Origin: JAEUMY01 sp033764435
GTDB taxonomy: Bacteria; Pseudomonadota; Gammaproteobacteria; Burkholderiales; Usitatibacteraceae
NCBI GenBank assembly: GCA_033764435.1
Contig: JANRIX010000054.1
Span: 246,115-310,114 of the forward strand
Reading direction: 5' to 3'
DNA length: 64,000 bases
Shown: in pieces, positions 10,291-18,046 of the stretch
How the letters are laid out: each line of letters starts with the position of its first letter
Position numbering within the stretch: the stretch's first letter is position 1
Translations under genes and position numbers: made by a program
Notes under the pieces: model-generated
What the model saw: only the letters and a program-made list of their open reading frames with translations
Databases searched by the model: none
Told to the model about the DNA's origin: nothing

Positions 10291-10889
10291 GCGCGCATAC
10301 CGTCGTCTTCGAAGCGCTGCAGCAGTCCAAGGCTGCGCTGGATGGCTTGATCGCCAACGCAGGCGCGCAGGACAGGATTGTCGCGGCCAGCAAGTGCATT
10401 GCCGAATCCTTCAAGGCGGGTGGACGCGTGTTCTCGTGCGGCAATGGCGGTTCGATGTGCGACGCCATGCATTTTGCTGAGGAGTTGTCCGGCCGCTACC
10501 GCGACAATCGCAAGGGTTTGCCAGCCGTGGCCATCAGCGATCCGGGGCATCTGTCCTGTGTGGGTAACGACTATGGCTACGAGCATGTGTTCTCGCGCTA
10601 TCTCGACGCGCACGCCCGCAAGGGTGATGTGCTGGTGGGCATTTCCACATCCGGCAAGAGCCGCAATGTGATCCTTGCCGCGGAGAAGGCGCGCGAGCTC
10701 GGTGTGCACGTGGTCGTCCTGAACGGCAAGTCTGATACCGAGCTCGGCAAGCTGGCCGACATCGAGATCATCACGCCCGGCACCAGCGGCTATGCGGATC
10801 GCGTGCAGGAACTGCACATCAAGGTCATCCACATCCTCATCGAACTGGTCGAGCGCGAGTTCTTTCCGGAGAATTACGGCAAGCAGTGA
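10287..10889 (+). CDS. gmhA: Sedoheptulose-7-phosphate isomerase
   Basis: GmhA converts sedoheptulose 7-phosphate to D-glycero-D-manno-heptose 7-phosphate, the first step to the heptose of LPS inner core. The product has 200 residues with the SIS fold. GNGGSMCDAMHFAEEL, CVGNDYGYEHVFSRY, GISTSGKSRNVI and YADRVQELHIKVIHILIELVE all match the family closely. Translation starts at GTG 10287, overlapping the alaS stop (GTGA), which suggests coupled translation. It could also be read as DiaA, a related SIS protein, but the AMHFAEEL and HIKVIHILIE segments favour GmhA. Confidence 0.93.
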
Positions 10890-11524
10890 GCGCTCGACCG
10901 ACGAAGCCGCTTCCCACCTCCCGCCTGTCCGAGGCGGCGCTCACCGCCTCCATCACGGAGACGTTGGAGGGCTGGAATCCGCGCGCGGATCTCTGGTTGT
11001 TCGCCTATGGCTCGCTGATGTGGAGTCCCAACTGCGAATATTCGCAACGCCGCCCAGCGCGAATATTCGGCTATCACCGCAGCTTTTGTCTCTGGTCGCG
11101 CATCAATCGCGGCACGCCGGACAAACCCGGGCTGGTCCTGGCGCTGGAGCGGGGCGGCTCCTGCCACGGTTTCGCGTATCGCATACCGCGGGGATGTGTG
11201 CAGGACCTGATGATGCCGCTGTGGAAGCGGGAGATGCTTTATGGCTCCTACAGGCCAAGCTGGCTGAACTGCCACTTCACCGATTCCCGCACGTCACGCA
11301 ATCAGCGTGCACTGGCCTTCGTGATCAATCCCGAAGCCAGCGGCTACTGCGGTCATCTGTCCGAGGACGAGCGCGTGGAGTGCATTGTGAATGGCCGTGG
11401 TATCTACGGCACGTCGGCCGAGTATCTGTTCAAGACGGTGGAATCCTTGGACCAGCTCGGTATCCATGACGTGAGCCTGCATCATCTCGCCAGACGTGTG
11501 ACCGATCGGATGCGCGGCGTATGA
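10886..11524 (+). CDS. ChaC-like gamma-glutamylcyclotransferase
   Basis: ChaC-family enzymes cleave glutathione to 5-oxoproline and Cys-Gly in the cytosol. The 212-residue protein has the signature LWLFAYGSLMW (about 36-46) for the substrate loop and GYHRSFCLWS. The start is GTG 10886, overlapping gmhA by 4 bases. Two palindrome-related segments sit back to back here. One exact copy encodes EYS in NCEYSQRRPARIFGYHRS and one imperfect copy encodes RIFG. In relatives this stretch usually has other residues around a conserved RRPA-GYHR core, so the repeats have rewritten variable positions. The glutathione-breaking role is inferred from the family. Confidence 0.88.
   Translation: MSARPTKPLPTSRLSEAALTASITETLEGWNPRADLWLFAYGSLMWSPNCEYSQRRPARIFGYHRSFCLWSRINRGTPDKPGLVLALERGGSCHGFAYRIPRGCVQDLMMPLWKREMLYGSYRPSWLNCHFTDSRTSRNQRALAFVINPEASGYCGHLSEDERVECIVNGRGIYGTSAEYLFKTVESLDQLGIHDVSLHHLARRVTDRMRGV
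11034..11045. repeat. Iterated palindrome GCGAATATTCGC, copy 6
   Basis: Exact copy inside the chaC-like gene, Glu-Tyr-Ser frame. Confidence 0.95.
11059..11070. repeat. Near-copy of the palindrome (last base G instead of C)
   Basis: GCGAATATTCGG, one mismatch, 13 bases after copy 6. It encodes Arg-Ile-Phe-Gly. It is the only near-copy I noticed right beside an exact one. Confidence 0.7.
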
Positions 11525-12096
11525 GTCTCGAAGTCTTCAACTATTGCCCGCGTTGCGCGAAGCCAATGGCCGACCGCCCGCTGCTGGACGATAGCGGCAT
11601 CGAGTTGCTGCGCCGCGCCTGTCCCGATGATGCTTGCGGATTTGTGCAATGGGGCAATCCAACCCCTGCGGTGGGCGCGCTGGTGGAGCACGAGGGGCGC
11701 ATGATCCTGGCACGTGGCGCGGGCTGGCCGGAAGGCTGGTTTGCGCTCATCACCGGCTATCTCGAAGGCAAGGAAGATCCCAAATCAGGTGTGGCAAGAG
11801 AAGTGAAAGAGGAGATCGGCCTGGATGTCCAGGAAGTCCATCTCATCGGCAATTACATTTTCGAACGCAAGAACGAGATCATGTTGTGCTATCACGCCAT
11901 TGCGACCGGAACGCTGAAACTCGGTGCCGAGATCGCGGAGGTGAAGTACCACGCGCCACACGAACTGAAGCCCTGGCCGCGGGCCACGGGCTTCGCTGTC
12001 GCGGACTGGATGAAGGCCCGCGGCCTGCCGTTCGAGTTCATCGACTTTCCGGGACGTCCCGCCGACCCGGCTCCACAGAAGAAGACATCAACATGA
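11521..12096 (+). CDS. Nudix hydrolase with N-terminal zinc ribbon
   Basis: Nudix enzymes hydrolyse nucleoside diphosphates linked to another moiety. The 191-residue product has an N-terminal zinc-ribbon-like segment (CPRC at 9-12, then CPDDAC). The Nudix box GYLEGKEDPKSGVAREVKEEIGL fits the G-x5-E-x7-RE-x2-EE-x-G pattern. The zinc ribbon resembles that of NADH pyrophosphatase NudC and related NUDT12-like proteins, but the protein is shorter than NudC and lacks its N-terminal domain. The substrate is therefore open. ATG 11521 overlaps the chaC stop and its own TGA overlaps the next ATG. Confidence 0.88.
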   Translation: MSLEVFNYCPRCAKPMADRPLLDDSGIELLRRACPDDACGFVQWGNPTPAVGALVEHEGRMILARGAGWPEGWFALITGYLEGKEDPKSGVAREVKEEIGLDVQEVHLIGNYIFERKNEIMLCYHAIATGTLKLGAEIAEVKYHAPHELKPWPRATGFAVADWMKARGLPFEFIDFPGRPADPAPQKKTST

Positions 12097-13253
12097 ATCC
12101 CAAGGAATTTCACCCAGAGAGTGTGGCTGCGCAGGCGTTGGGCTGGGTGGACGAGACCACGCGTGCCATCGCGCCACCCATTCACACGGCAACCACCTAT
12201 CTGCGTGATCCTGACAATCAATACCGCTCGGGTCGCGTGTATGCGCGCGACCACAATCCGAGTTTCGATCAGGCCGAAGCCGTGCTTGCGGAACTGGAGC
12301 AAGGTGCGGAAGCGCTGCTCTTCGCCTCCGGCATGGCCGCCGCGACGGCGGTGTTTCAAGCGCTGAAGCCGGGCGATCATGTGCTGGCGCCCAAGGTGAT
12401 GTACTGGTCCTTGCGCAATTGGCTCATGACGTTTGCCACGCAATGGGGACTCGAAGTCGAGCTGATCGACATGCATGACATGGACACGCTTGCGAAGAGT
12501 CTGCGACCGGGAAAAACCCAGCTCGTGTGGCTGGAAACGCCGGCCAACCCGCTCTGGACCATCACCGACATTCGGGCTGCCTGCGAGCTTGCGCATCGCG
12601 TCGGGGCGCGCGTGGCGGTGGACTCGACCGTGGCAACACCGGTCCTGACCCAGCCGCTCGTGCTGGGCGCGGACATCGTCATGCATGCGGCGACCAAGTA
12701 CCTCAATGGTCACTCCGATGTCATCGCGGGTGCGCTGGTCACCCGAGAGCAAGACGAACTGTGGCAGCGCATCCGGGCGATTCGCGCCCAACTGGGCGGC
12801 GTGCTGGGCCCCTTCGAGGCGTGGCTGCTCACGCGCGGCATGCGCACGCTGTATCCACGCGTTCGACAGGCCTCGGTCTCGGCGCAGCAGATTGCCGAAC
12901 ACTTTGCCGCACACGCGAATATTCGCGAGGTGCTGTATCCCGGCCTGAAGCAATGCCAGGGATACGAGGTGGCTTCGCGGCAGATGCGAGGTGGGTTCGG
13001 CGGCATGCTTTCGCTTTGCGTCAAAGGTGGTGAAGCCGCCGCGATCGCAACCGCCGCAAACGTGAAACTGTGGAAGCGCGCCACGTCATTGGGCGGGGTC
13101 GAAAGCCTCATCGAGCATCGCGCCAGCGTCGAAGGCGTGGGCACGCCGGCACCGGCCGATCTGCTCAGGCTCTCGGTAGGCATGGAGCATGTGGACGACC
13201 TTATTGCTGATCTGGAGCAGGCGCTGCGGCGAGCAGGGGAGCTGGCGAAATGA
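12093..13253 (+). CDS. metC: Cys/Met metabolism PLP enzyme, probable cystathionine beta-lyase
   Basis: A 386-residue PLP enzyme of the Cys/Met metabolism family. The Schiff-base lysine is K202 in HAATKYLNGHSD. The phosphate-binding segment ASGMAAATAVFQALKPGD and the tail RLSVGMEHVDDLIADLEQAL are typical. The family includes cystathionine beta-lyase (cystathionine to homocysteine, pyruvate and ammonia), gamma-lyase and gamma-synthase. The TTYLRDPDNQYRSGRVYARDHNP N-terminus resembles beta-lyases of proteobacteria, but substrate cannot be fixed by eye. It could also supply the C-S lyase step needed for ergothioneine, which has no dedicated gene in the window. The start overlaps the Nudix stop. 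Confidence 0.87.
   Translation: MNPKEFHPESVAAQALGWVDETTRAIAPPIHTATTYLRDPDNQYRSGRVYARDHNPSFDQAEAVLAELEQGAEALLFASGMAAATAVFQALKPGDHVLAPKVMYWSLRNWLMTFATQWGLEVELIDMHDMDTLAKSLRPGKTQLVWLETPANPLWTITDIRAACELAHRVGARVAVDSTVATPVLTQPLVLGADIVMHAATKYLNGHSDVIAGALVTREQDELWQRIRAIRAQLGGVLGPFEAWLLTRGMRTLYPRVRQASVSAQQIAEHFAAHANIREVLYPGLKQCQGYEVASRQMRGGFGGMLSLCVKGGEAAAIATAANVKLWKRATSLGGVESLIEHRASVEGVGTPAPADLLRLSVGMEHVDDLIADLEQALRRAGELAK
12915..12926. repeat. Iterated palindrome GCGAATATTCGC, copy 7
   Basis: Exact copy inside the metC-like gene, Ala-Asn-Ile-Arg frame. Confidence 0.95.
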
Positions 13254-13954
13254 ACGACAAGATGAAACTCATCAGTCACTGGCTTGATGCGACCGGTGTG
13301 CGCGGCAGAGGCGTGAGTCCCGTTGCCATTGAGCAGGCATTGGCTGACCTTCTCAATGCCATCTCGGGCGAGCAGGACGCTGTCGAGGCTGGCGCGCTGT
13401 ATCGTTATCCGGTGCCCATGCTGTCCGAGGACGGTTCCTGCTCGATTGTCGACGAGTTGTCCCCGACACCCTACGACCTCGCGCCGATTCTTGGCGGTGA
13501 GTCGGCAGACACCACGCGCAAGCTCATATTGCTCAATCAATTGGTGGATCGCGCGACGGGAGTGAGCGGCGCAGGATGGCTCGGCATTTATCAGAGCCGG
13601 CGCAATGCATCAGGTGGCGACGTGCTGGTCAAGCTCGCCTATCGCGGCCGCCCGAGTCGCGCGGAATTTCCGCTCACGGCCGAGTTTGCTCGCGGTAGCA
13701 CCAACAGCACGGTGGGGCTCAGCGGTCGCGCTGAAGTGATCGATGATGTCGCCGCGCATGTCGGCGCGGGTGGCGGCTTCTACGTCTGCGACGCAGCGGT
13801 GCAGTCGGAAGCCTGCCTGCCGATTCTGGCGCCAGCCGGCGATCGTGTGCTCGGCATTCTGGATGCAGAGGCTGAACCGAAAGCTTTCTTCACGCCCGAG
13901 AGGCTCGCGGTGTTGGCCGCTGCGTGCTTGATGGCGCCGAGCCTCTTGCCCTGA
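13250..13954 (+). CDS. GAF domain protein resembling free methionine-R-sulfoxide reductase
   Basis: A 234-residue protein whose C-terminal half is a GAF domain. The segment FYVCDAAVQSEACLPIL followed by RVLGILDAEAEPKAFF lines up with the ACDAASNSEIVLPL and GVLDIDS regions of free methionine-R-sulfoxide reductase. The first active-site cysteine of that enzyme (in GxGVCG) is missing here (STVGLSG). It is either a divergent member using other cysteines or a sensory/inactive form. The N-terminal 90 residues are unassigned. It is the last gene of the alaS chain, with ATG 13250 overlapping the metC stop. The methionine link to metC is suggestive only. Confidence 0.72.
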   Translation: MNDKMKLISHWLDATGVRGRGVSPVAIEQALADLLNAISGEQDAVEAGALYRYPVPMLSEDGSCSIVDELSPTPYDLAPILGGESADTTRKLILLNQLVDRATGVSGAGWLGIYQSRRNASGGDVLVKLAYRGRPSRAEFPLTAEFARGSTNSTVGLSGRAEVIDDVAAHVGAGGGFYVCDAAVQSEACLPILAPAGDRVLGILDAEAEPKAFFTPERLAVLAAACLMAPSLLP

Positions 13955-13960
13955 CCGAAA

Positions 13961-14461
13961 CTACTTTGCGCTGAGTGCGGAGCGAATGGCCTCGATGCGC
14001 TTGCGGTTAACCTGAAAATCTCTGATGCCAAGTCGACTCGCCGACCGTACCTGGATGACGGAGCGCTGGTGATCAATGGCAAATTCGACATCGTCCACGA
14101 AGCCCAGTTTCTCGCTCTTGAACTCGATGTGGATGTAGCCCGGCTGCTCCAGCACGACGGCGGCGTTGCGAATATTCGCGATGTGAGCACGGAGCTTGCG
14201 CCAGTCCGCGCCGAGGTCGTCGGAGAACTTGAACGGGGCAATGAAGTGCGTGTTATCGGACGCCTCGGCTGTGGACGAGACGCAGTTCGGCTTCCATGAG
14301 CAGGGCTTGAACTGACCCGCCTTGAAGCCGAGGTCTTTGGGTCGTGTGCCGGCAAATAGTCCCATGGCATTCCCTGAAGCGATTTCGATGAAGATGATTG
14401 CACCAGCCAACAGAGCGATGCCAATCACGCCGAGTGCGATGCGTTTCAGCCAGCGTTTCAT
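13961..14461 (-). CDS. DUF1499 family protein with N-terminal membrane segment
   Basis: A 166-residue protein with a hydrophobic N-terminus (about 8-28, after MKRWLKR) acting as signal anchor. The DUF1499 core is shown by KPNCVSSTA and by the C-terminal VDDVEFAIDHQRSVIQVRSASRLGIRDFQVNRKRIE pattern. The family function is unknown. It is the last gene of the minus-strand operon aceE-aceF-lpdA-vanZ-DUF1499 and overlaps the vanZ-like gene by 4 bases. Its 3' end is convergent with the GAF gene, 6 bases away. A palindrome copy encodes Ala-Asn-Ile-Arg in its middle. Confidence 0.85.
   Translation of the reverse strand: MKRWLKRIALGVIGIALLAGAIIFIEIASGNAMGLFAGTRPKDLGFKAGQFKPCSWKPNCVSSTAEASDNTHFIAPFKFSDDLGADWRKLRAHIANIRNAAVVLEQPGYIHIEFKSEKLGFVDDVEFAIDHQRSVIQVRSASRLGIRDFQVNRKRIEAIRSALSAK
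14168..14179. repeat. Iterated palindrome GCGAATATTCGC, copy 8
   Basis: Exact copy inside the DUF1499 gene, Ala-Asn-Ile-Arg frame. Confidence 0.95.
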
Positions 14462-14850
14462 GGTGCAGTCGAGGTCGATGAAACAGCGGTTGGCGAGTAC
14501 AGCGTACGCGGGATCAGCAGCGTAAAGACGCCACCGGTCAGTGCGCCCAGCGCGTTCGCGATCATGTCTGCGCTTTCGAAGTGGCGCAATCCTGATACGC
14601 CCTGGAGAAACTCAATCAGGACGCCCATCAGGGCCACCCCGATCACGCACATCACCTTGTCACGAAGCCGAGTTGCCAGCGCACACCAGAAGAAGCTGCA
14701 CAGTGCATAAGCGGCGAAGTGGTGGATCTTGTCTCCCCCGGGCATGCGCGGCGGTGCCGGCATCAGCGAGCCGATCCAGATTGCGGCGACGATCAGGACA
14801 CCTGCCGCGATCCACCAGCGCCTCAATCCGCTGAATGCGAATATTCGCAA
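14458..14850 (-). CDS. VanZ-like membrane protein
   Basis: A 130-residue integral membrane protein with about four hydrophobic segments. The family pattern is GDKIHHFAAYALCSFFW (His-rich second helix) and LIEFLQ...RHFESADMIANALGALTG. VanZ-like proteins are widespread and mostly of unknown function; the namesake gives low-level teicoplanin resistance. The start is TTG 14850, supported by GAGG 6 bases before it, only 3 bases after the lpdA stop. Codons 2-5 come entirely from a palindrome copy (Arg-Ile-Phe-Ala). It overlaps the DUF1499 gene by 4 bases. Confidence 0.82.
   Translation of the reverse strand: MRIFAFSGLRRWWIAAGVLIVAAIWIGSLMPAPPRMPGGDKIHHFAAYALCSFFWCALATRLRDKVMCVIGVALMGVLIEFLQGVSGLRHFESADMIANALGALTGGVFTLLIPRTLYSPTAVSSTSTAP
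14837..14848. repeat. Iterated palindrome GCGAATATTCGC, copy 9
   Basis: Exact copy that begins at the second codon of the vanZ-like gene on the minus strand, one base inside the TTG start. Arg-Ile-Phe-Ala frame. Confidence 0.95.
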
Positions 14851-14853
14851 GGA

Positions 14854-16638
14854 TTACCTCTTCTTCTGCGGCGGCAGATCCGTGCACACACCTTCGAAGA
14901 CCTCCGCAGCCAGTCCGACGGATTCACACAGTGTCGGGTGGGGGTGGATGGTCTTGCCGATGTCGGTTGGGTCGCAGCCCATTTCGATCGCCAGTGCCAA
15001 CTCGCCAATCAAGTCGCCTGCATGTGTGCCGACGATGCCGGCGCCGATGATGCGATGGTTGGATTCATCGAACAGGAGTTTGGTGAAGCCTTCGTCGCGA
15101 CCGTTGGCGATGGCGCGGCCGGACGCTGCCCACGGGAAGACGGACTTGCCGATCTTGATGCCCTTGGCCTTGGCGGTCTCTTCGGTTTCGCCGACCCAGG
15201 CAACTTCAGGATCGGTATAGGCCACGCTGGGAATGACCCGTGCATCGAAATGCGATTTCTGGCCCGCCGCAGCTTCGGCGGCGACATGGCCCTCGTGCAC
15301 GGCCTTGTGTGCCAACATGGGCTGCCCAATGATGTCGCCGATGGCGAATATGTGGGGCACGTTGGTGCGCATTTGAGAATCGACATTGATGAAACCGCGG
15401 TCCGTGACGGCTACGCCGGCTTTGTCCGCAGCAATCTTTCGGCCATTGGGTGAGCGGCCGACCGCCTGAAGCACGAGGTCGTAGCGCTGCGCCTCCTTGG
15501 GGGCAGATTCGCCTTCGAACGTGACGTAGATGCCATCCGTTTTTGCCTCGGCACCCACCGTCTTGGTCTTCAGCATGATCTGGTCGAAGCGCTTGTCGTT
15601 CATTTTCTGCCAGACCTTGACCAGATCGCGGTCCGCACCCTGCATCAGGCCATCCAGCATTTCGACCACGTCAAGACGGGCGCCCAAGGACGAATACACC
15701 GAGCCCATCTCCAGGCCGATGATGCCGCCGCCCACGATCAACATCTTCTTCGGCAGCGTCCGCAGCTCCAGCGCACCCGTGGAGTCCACGATACGCGGGT
15801 CTTCGGGCAGGAAGGGCAGCTTCACGGATTGCGAGCCAGCTGCGATGATCGCCTTGGCAAAACGGATGGTCTTCTTCGAGCCATCAGCCGCAACGACTTC
15901 AACGTGATTGGGGTCGAGAAAGCTGCCGACGCCTGTGACCACGGGCACCTTGCGCGCCTTGGCCATGCCGGCCAGACCGCCGGTCAACTTGCCGACGACC
16001 TTGTTCTTCCAGCCCTTCAGCTTTTCCAGGTCGATGATGGGTGTGCCGAAGCTGACGCCATGCTCGGCCATGGAGCGGGCCTCATCCATGACCGCCGTGA
16101 CATGCAGCAGCGCCTTGGAGGGAATGCAGCCCACGTTGAGGCATACGCCGCCCAGCGTCGGATAGCGCTCGACCAGGACAGTGTTCAGGCCAAGGTCGGC
16201 TGCGCGGAATGCGGCGGAATAGCCGCCAGGGCCCGCACCCAGCACCACGACATCACAGGTCACATCTGCGGAACCGGCAAACTTTCCCGCGACCGGTGCG
16301 ACGGCGGGTGCGGCTGCCTGTTGGGGCGCCGGTTGTGCCGGGGCGAGCGGCAGGGAAGACTGCGCCGGTGCTGCAGGGTTCGCAGTGGCCGCTCCTGCTT
16401 CGGCGGGATCCAGCAAGAGTACGACTGTGCCTTCGCCCACTTTGTCGCCGACCTTGACCTTCAGTTCCTTCACCACGCCGCCATGGGACGAAGGCACCTC
16501 CATCGTGGCCTTGTCGGATTCCAGCGCGATGAGGGAATCTTCCTTCTTGATGGTGTCACCAGGCTTGACATACACCTCGATGATCTCGACTTCCTTGAAG
16601 TCGCCGATGTCTGGCACCTTTACTTCGACGATGGCCAT
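14854..16638 (-). CDS. lpdA: Dihydrolipoamide dehydrogenase with N-terminal lipoyl domain (PDH E3)
   Basis: E3 reoxidises dihydrolipoyl groups with FAD and NAD+. The product has 594 residues. A lipoyl domain (1-77, lipoyl lysine in ESDKATME) and an Ala/Pro linker (about 80-118) precede the flavoprotein. That part starts with VVVLGAGPGGYSAAFRAADLG and has the redox disulfide GGVCLNVGCIPSK. NAD-binding MLIVGGGIIGLEMG and a C-terminal HAHPTLCE-type segment (HPHPTLCESVG) complete the fold. The lipoyl-E3 fusion is typical of betaproteobacterial PDH. The lipoyl-coding DNA is nearly identical to that in aceF. The start is 9 bases after the aceF stop. Confidence 0.97.
   Translation of the reverse strand: MAIVEVKVPDIGDFKEVEIIEVYVKPGDTIKKEDSLIALESDKATMEVPSSHGGVVKELKVKVGDKVGEGTVVLLLDPAEAGAATANPAAPAQSSLPLAPAQPAPQQAAAPAVAPVAGKFAGSADVTCDVVVLGAGPGGYSAAFRAADLGLNTVLVERYPTLGGVCLNVGCIPSKALLHVTAVMDEARSMAEHGVSFGTPIIDLEKLKGWKNKVVGKLTGGLAGMAKARKVPVVTGVGSFLDPNHVEVVAADGSKKTIRFAKAIIAAGSQSVKLPFLPEDPRIVDSTGALELRTLPKKMLIVGGGIIGLEMGSVYSSLGARLDVVEMLDGLMQGADRDLVKVWQKMNDKRFDQIMLKTKTVGAEAKTDGIYVTFEGESAPKEAQRYDLVLQAVGRSPNGRKIAADKAGVAVTDRGFINVDSQMRTNVPHIFAIGDIIGQPMLAHKAVHEGHVAAEAAAGQKSHFDARVIPSVAYTDPEVAWVGETEETAKAKGIKIGKSVFPWAASGRAIANGRDEGFTKLLFDESNHRIIGAGIVGTHAGDLIGELALAIEMGCDPTDIGKTIHPHPTLCESVGLAAEVFEGVCTDLPPQKKR
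16429..16628 (-). repeat. 200-bp direct repeat, copy in lpdA (lipoyl domain)
   Basis: This stretch differs from 17761-17960 in aceF at only about 9 positions, roughly 95% identity. It covers nearly the whole lipoyl domain. Confidence 0.9.
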
Positions 16639-16647
16639 GTGTCTTTC

Positions 16648-17973
16648 CTAGAGAACCAGCTTGCGGATGTCCGCAACCAGGCCGGAGAGATGGGTGATGA
16701 AGCGGGCAGCCAAGGCACCATCAATGACGCGATGGTCATATGACAGCGAGAGCGGGCACATCAGGCGCGGCGTGAATTCCTTGCCGTTCCACACCGGCTT
16801 CATGCTTGACTTCGACACACCGAGAATCGCGACTTCGGGCGCGTTGATGATCGGGGTGAAGAACGTGCCGCCGATGCCGCCCAGGCTGGAAATCGAGAAG
16901 CATCCACCTTGCATCTCGGCAGGGGAGAGCTTGCCATCGCGTGCCTTGGCTGCCAGCTCGCTGGTTTCCTTCGCGATTTCGATCACGGATTTCTTGTCGG
17001 CGTCCTTGATGACCGGCACGACCAATCCGTTTGGCGTATCGGCCGCAAAGCCAATGTTGAAGTACTTCTTCAGCACCAGATTTTCGCCGCCCGGTTCCAG
17101 CGAGGCATTGAACTCGGGAAACTTTTTCAGCGACGCCACGCTGGCCTTGATGAGGAAGGCGAGCATGGTGACCTTCACACCGGACTTGGCAATCTCTTCG
17201 TTGGTTTTCACCCGGAAAGCTTCCGCGTCGGTGATGTCCGCCTCATCGTGCTGCGTGACATGCGGGATGCCCACCCAATTGCGATGCAGATTCGCACCGG
17301 ACAGCTTCTTGATGCGCGAAAGGGGGCGTGTTTCGATGCTGCCGAATTTGGTGAAGTCGACCGCAGGCATTTCAGGAAAGGCAAAGGCGCCGCCCGTCGT
17401 TGCGCTCCTGGGCTTTGACAATTCGCCTTTGACGTAGCCGTGCACGTCTTCCTTCGTGATGCGGCCCTTCGGTGCCGTGCCCTTCACCCTGGACAAGTCC
17501 ACACCCAGTTCGCGCGCAAGCGCCCGGACCGATGGAGAAGCGTGAGGCAGGGCGCCACTGGCGTCGCGCTGCGAGGACGGTGCAATGGCAGGTGCGGCCT
17601 GCGTGGTAGCCGGTGCCGGTTTGGCTGGCGCCGGCGCGGCTGAGGGAACAGGGGGGGCAGCAGGCGGGGGGGCGGCAGGTGTGGGAGCGGGTGCAGGGCT
17701 GCTTGCAACAGCGGGCTGTGGCGCCTCACCGGCTGCTGTTTCGAGCAGCAGCACAACAGCGCCTTCGCCCACCTTGTCGCCGACCTTGACCTTCAGTTCC
17801 TTCACCACGCCGCCATGGGACGAAGGCACCTCCATCGTGGCCTTGTCGGATTCCAGCGCGATTAGGGAATCTTCCTTCTTGATGGTGTCACCAGGCTTGA
17901 CGTACACCTCGATGATCTCGACTTCATTGAAGTCACCGATGTCCGGGACTTTGACTTCGACCAGATTGGACAC
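16648..17973 (-). CDS. aceF: Dihydrolipoamide acetyltransferase (PDH E2)
   Basis: E2 transfers the acetyl group from lipoate to CoA and forms the core of the pyruvate dehydrogenase complex. The 441-residue product has one lipoyl domain (about 5-78, lysine in ESDKATME) and a long Ala/Pro linker. Next come the E1/E3-binding peripheral subunit domain (ASPSVRALARELGVDLSRVKGTAPKGRI) and the catalytic domain ending with SYDHRVIDGALAARF, the HxxxDG active site. I prefer GTG 17973, which lies 7 bases after AGGAG; a TTG at 17979 is too close to that site. Many relatives have two or three lipoyl domains, but here E2 has one and E3 carries another. Confidence 0.96.
   Translation of the reverse strand: MSNLVEVKVPDIGDFNEVEIIEVYVKPGDTIKKEDSLIALESDKATMEVPSSHGGVVKELKVKVGDKVGEGAVVLLLETAAGEAPQPAVASSPAPAPTPAAPPPAAPPVPSAAPAPAKPAPATTQAAPAIAPSSQRDASGALPHASPSVRALARELGVDLSRVKGTAPKGRITKEDVHGYVKGELSKPRSATTGGAFAFPEMPAVDFTKFGSIETRPLSRIKKLSGANLHRNWVGIPHVTQHDEADITDAEAFRVKTNEEIAKSGVKVTMLAFLIKASVASLKKFPEFNASLEPGGENLVLKKYFNIGFAADTPNGLVVPVIKDADKKSVIEIAKETSELAAKARDGKLSPAEMQGGCFSISSLGGIGGTFFTPIINAPEVAILGVSKSSMKPVWNGKEFTPRLMCPLSLSYDHRVIDGALAARFITHLSGLVADIRKLVL
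17761..17960 (-). repeat. 200-bp direct repeat, copy in aceF (lipoyl domain)
   Basis: Partner of 16429-16628. The near identity extends over third codon positions, which points to recent duplication or gene conversion rather than protein-level constraint. Confidence 0.9.
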
Positions 17974-18046
17974 GCCCAATCTCCTCTCGTTGTTCGGTGG
18001 GGGCTGCGCTATTGCGAAACTCAGGCGCTGAACTCAGGCGCGGAAC

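Noticed and set aside
15344..15355. GCGAATATGTGG, a partial match to the palindrome in lpdA
   Set aside because: Only the left half matches, so it is not a copy.
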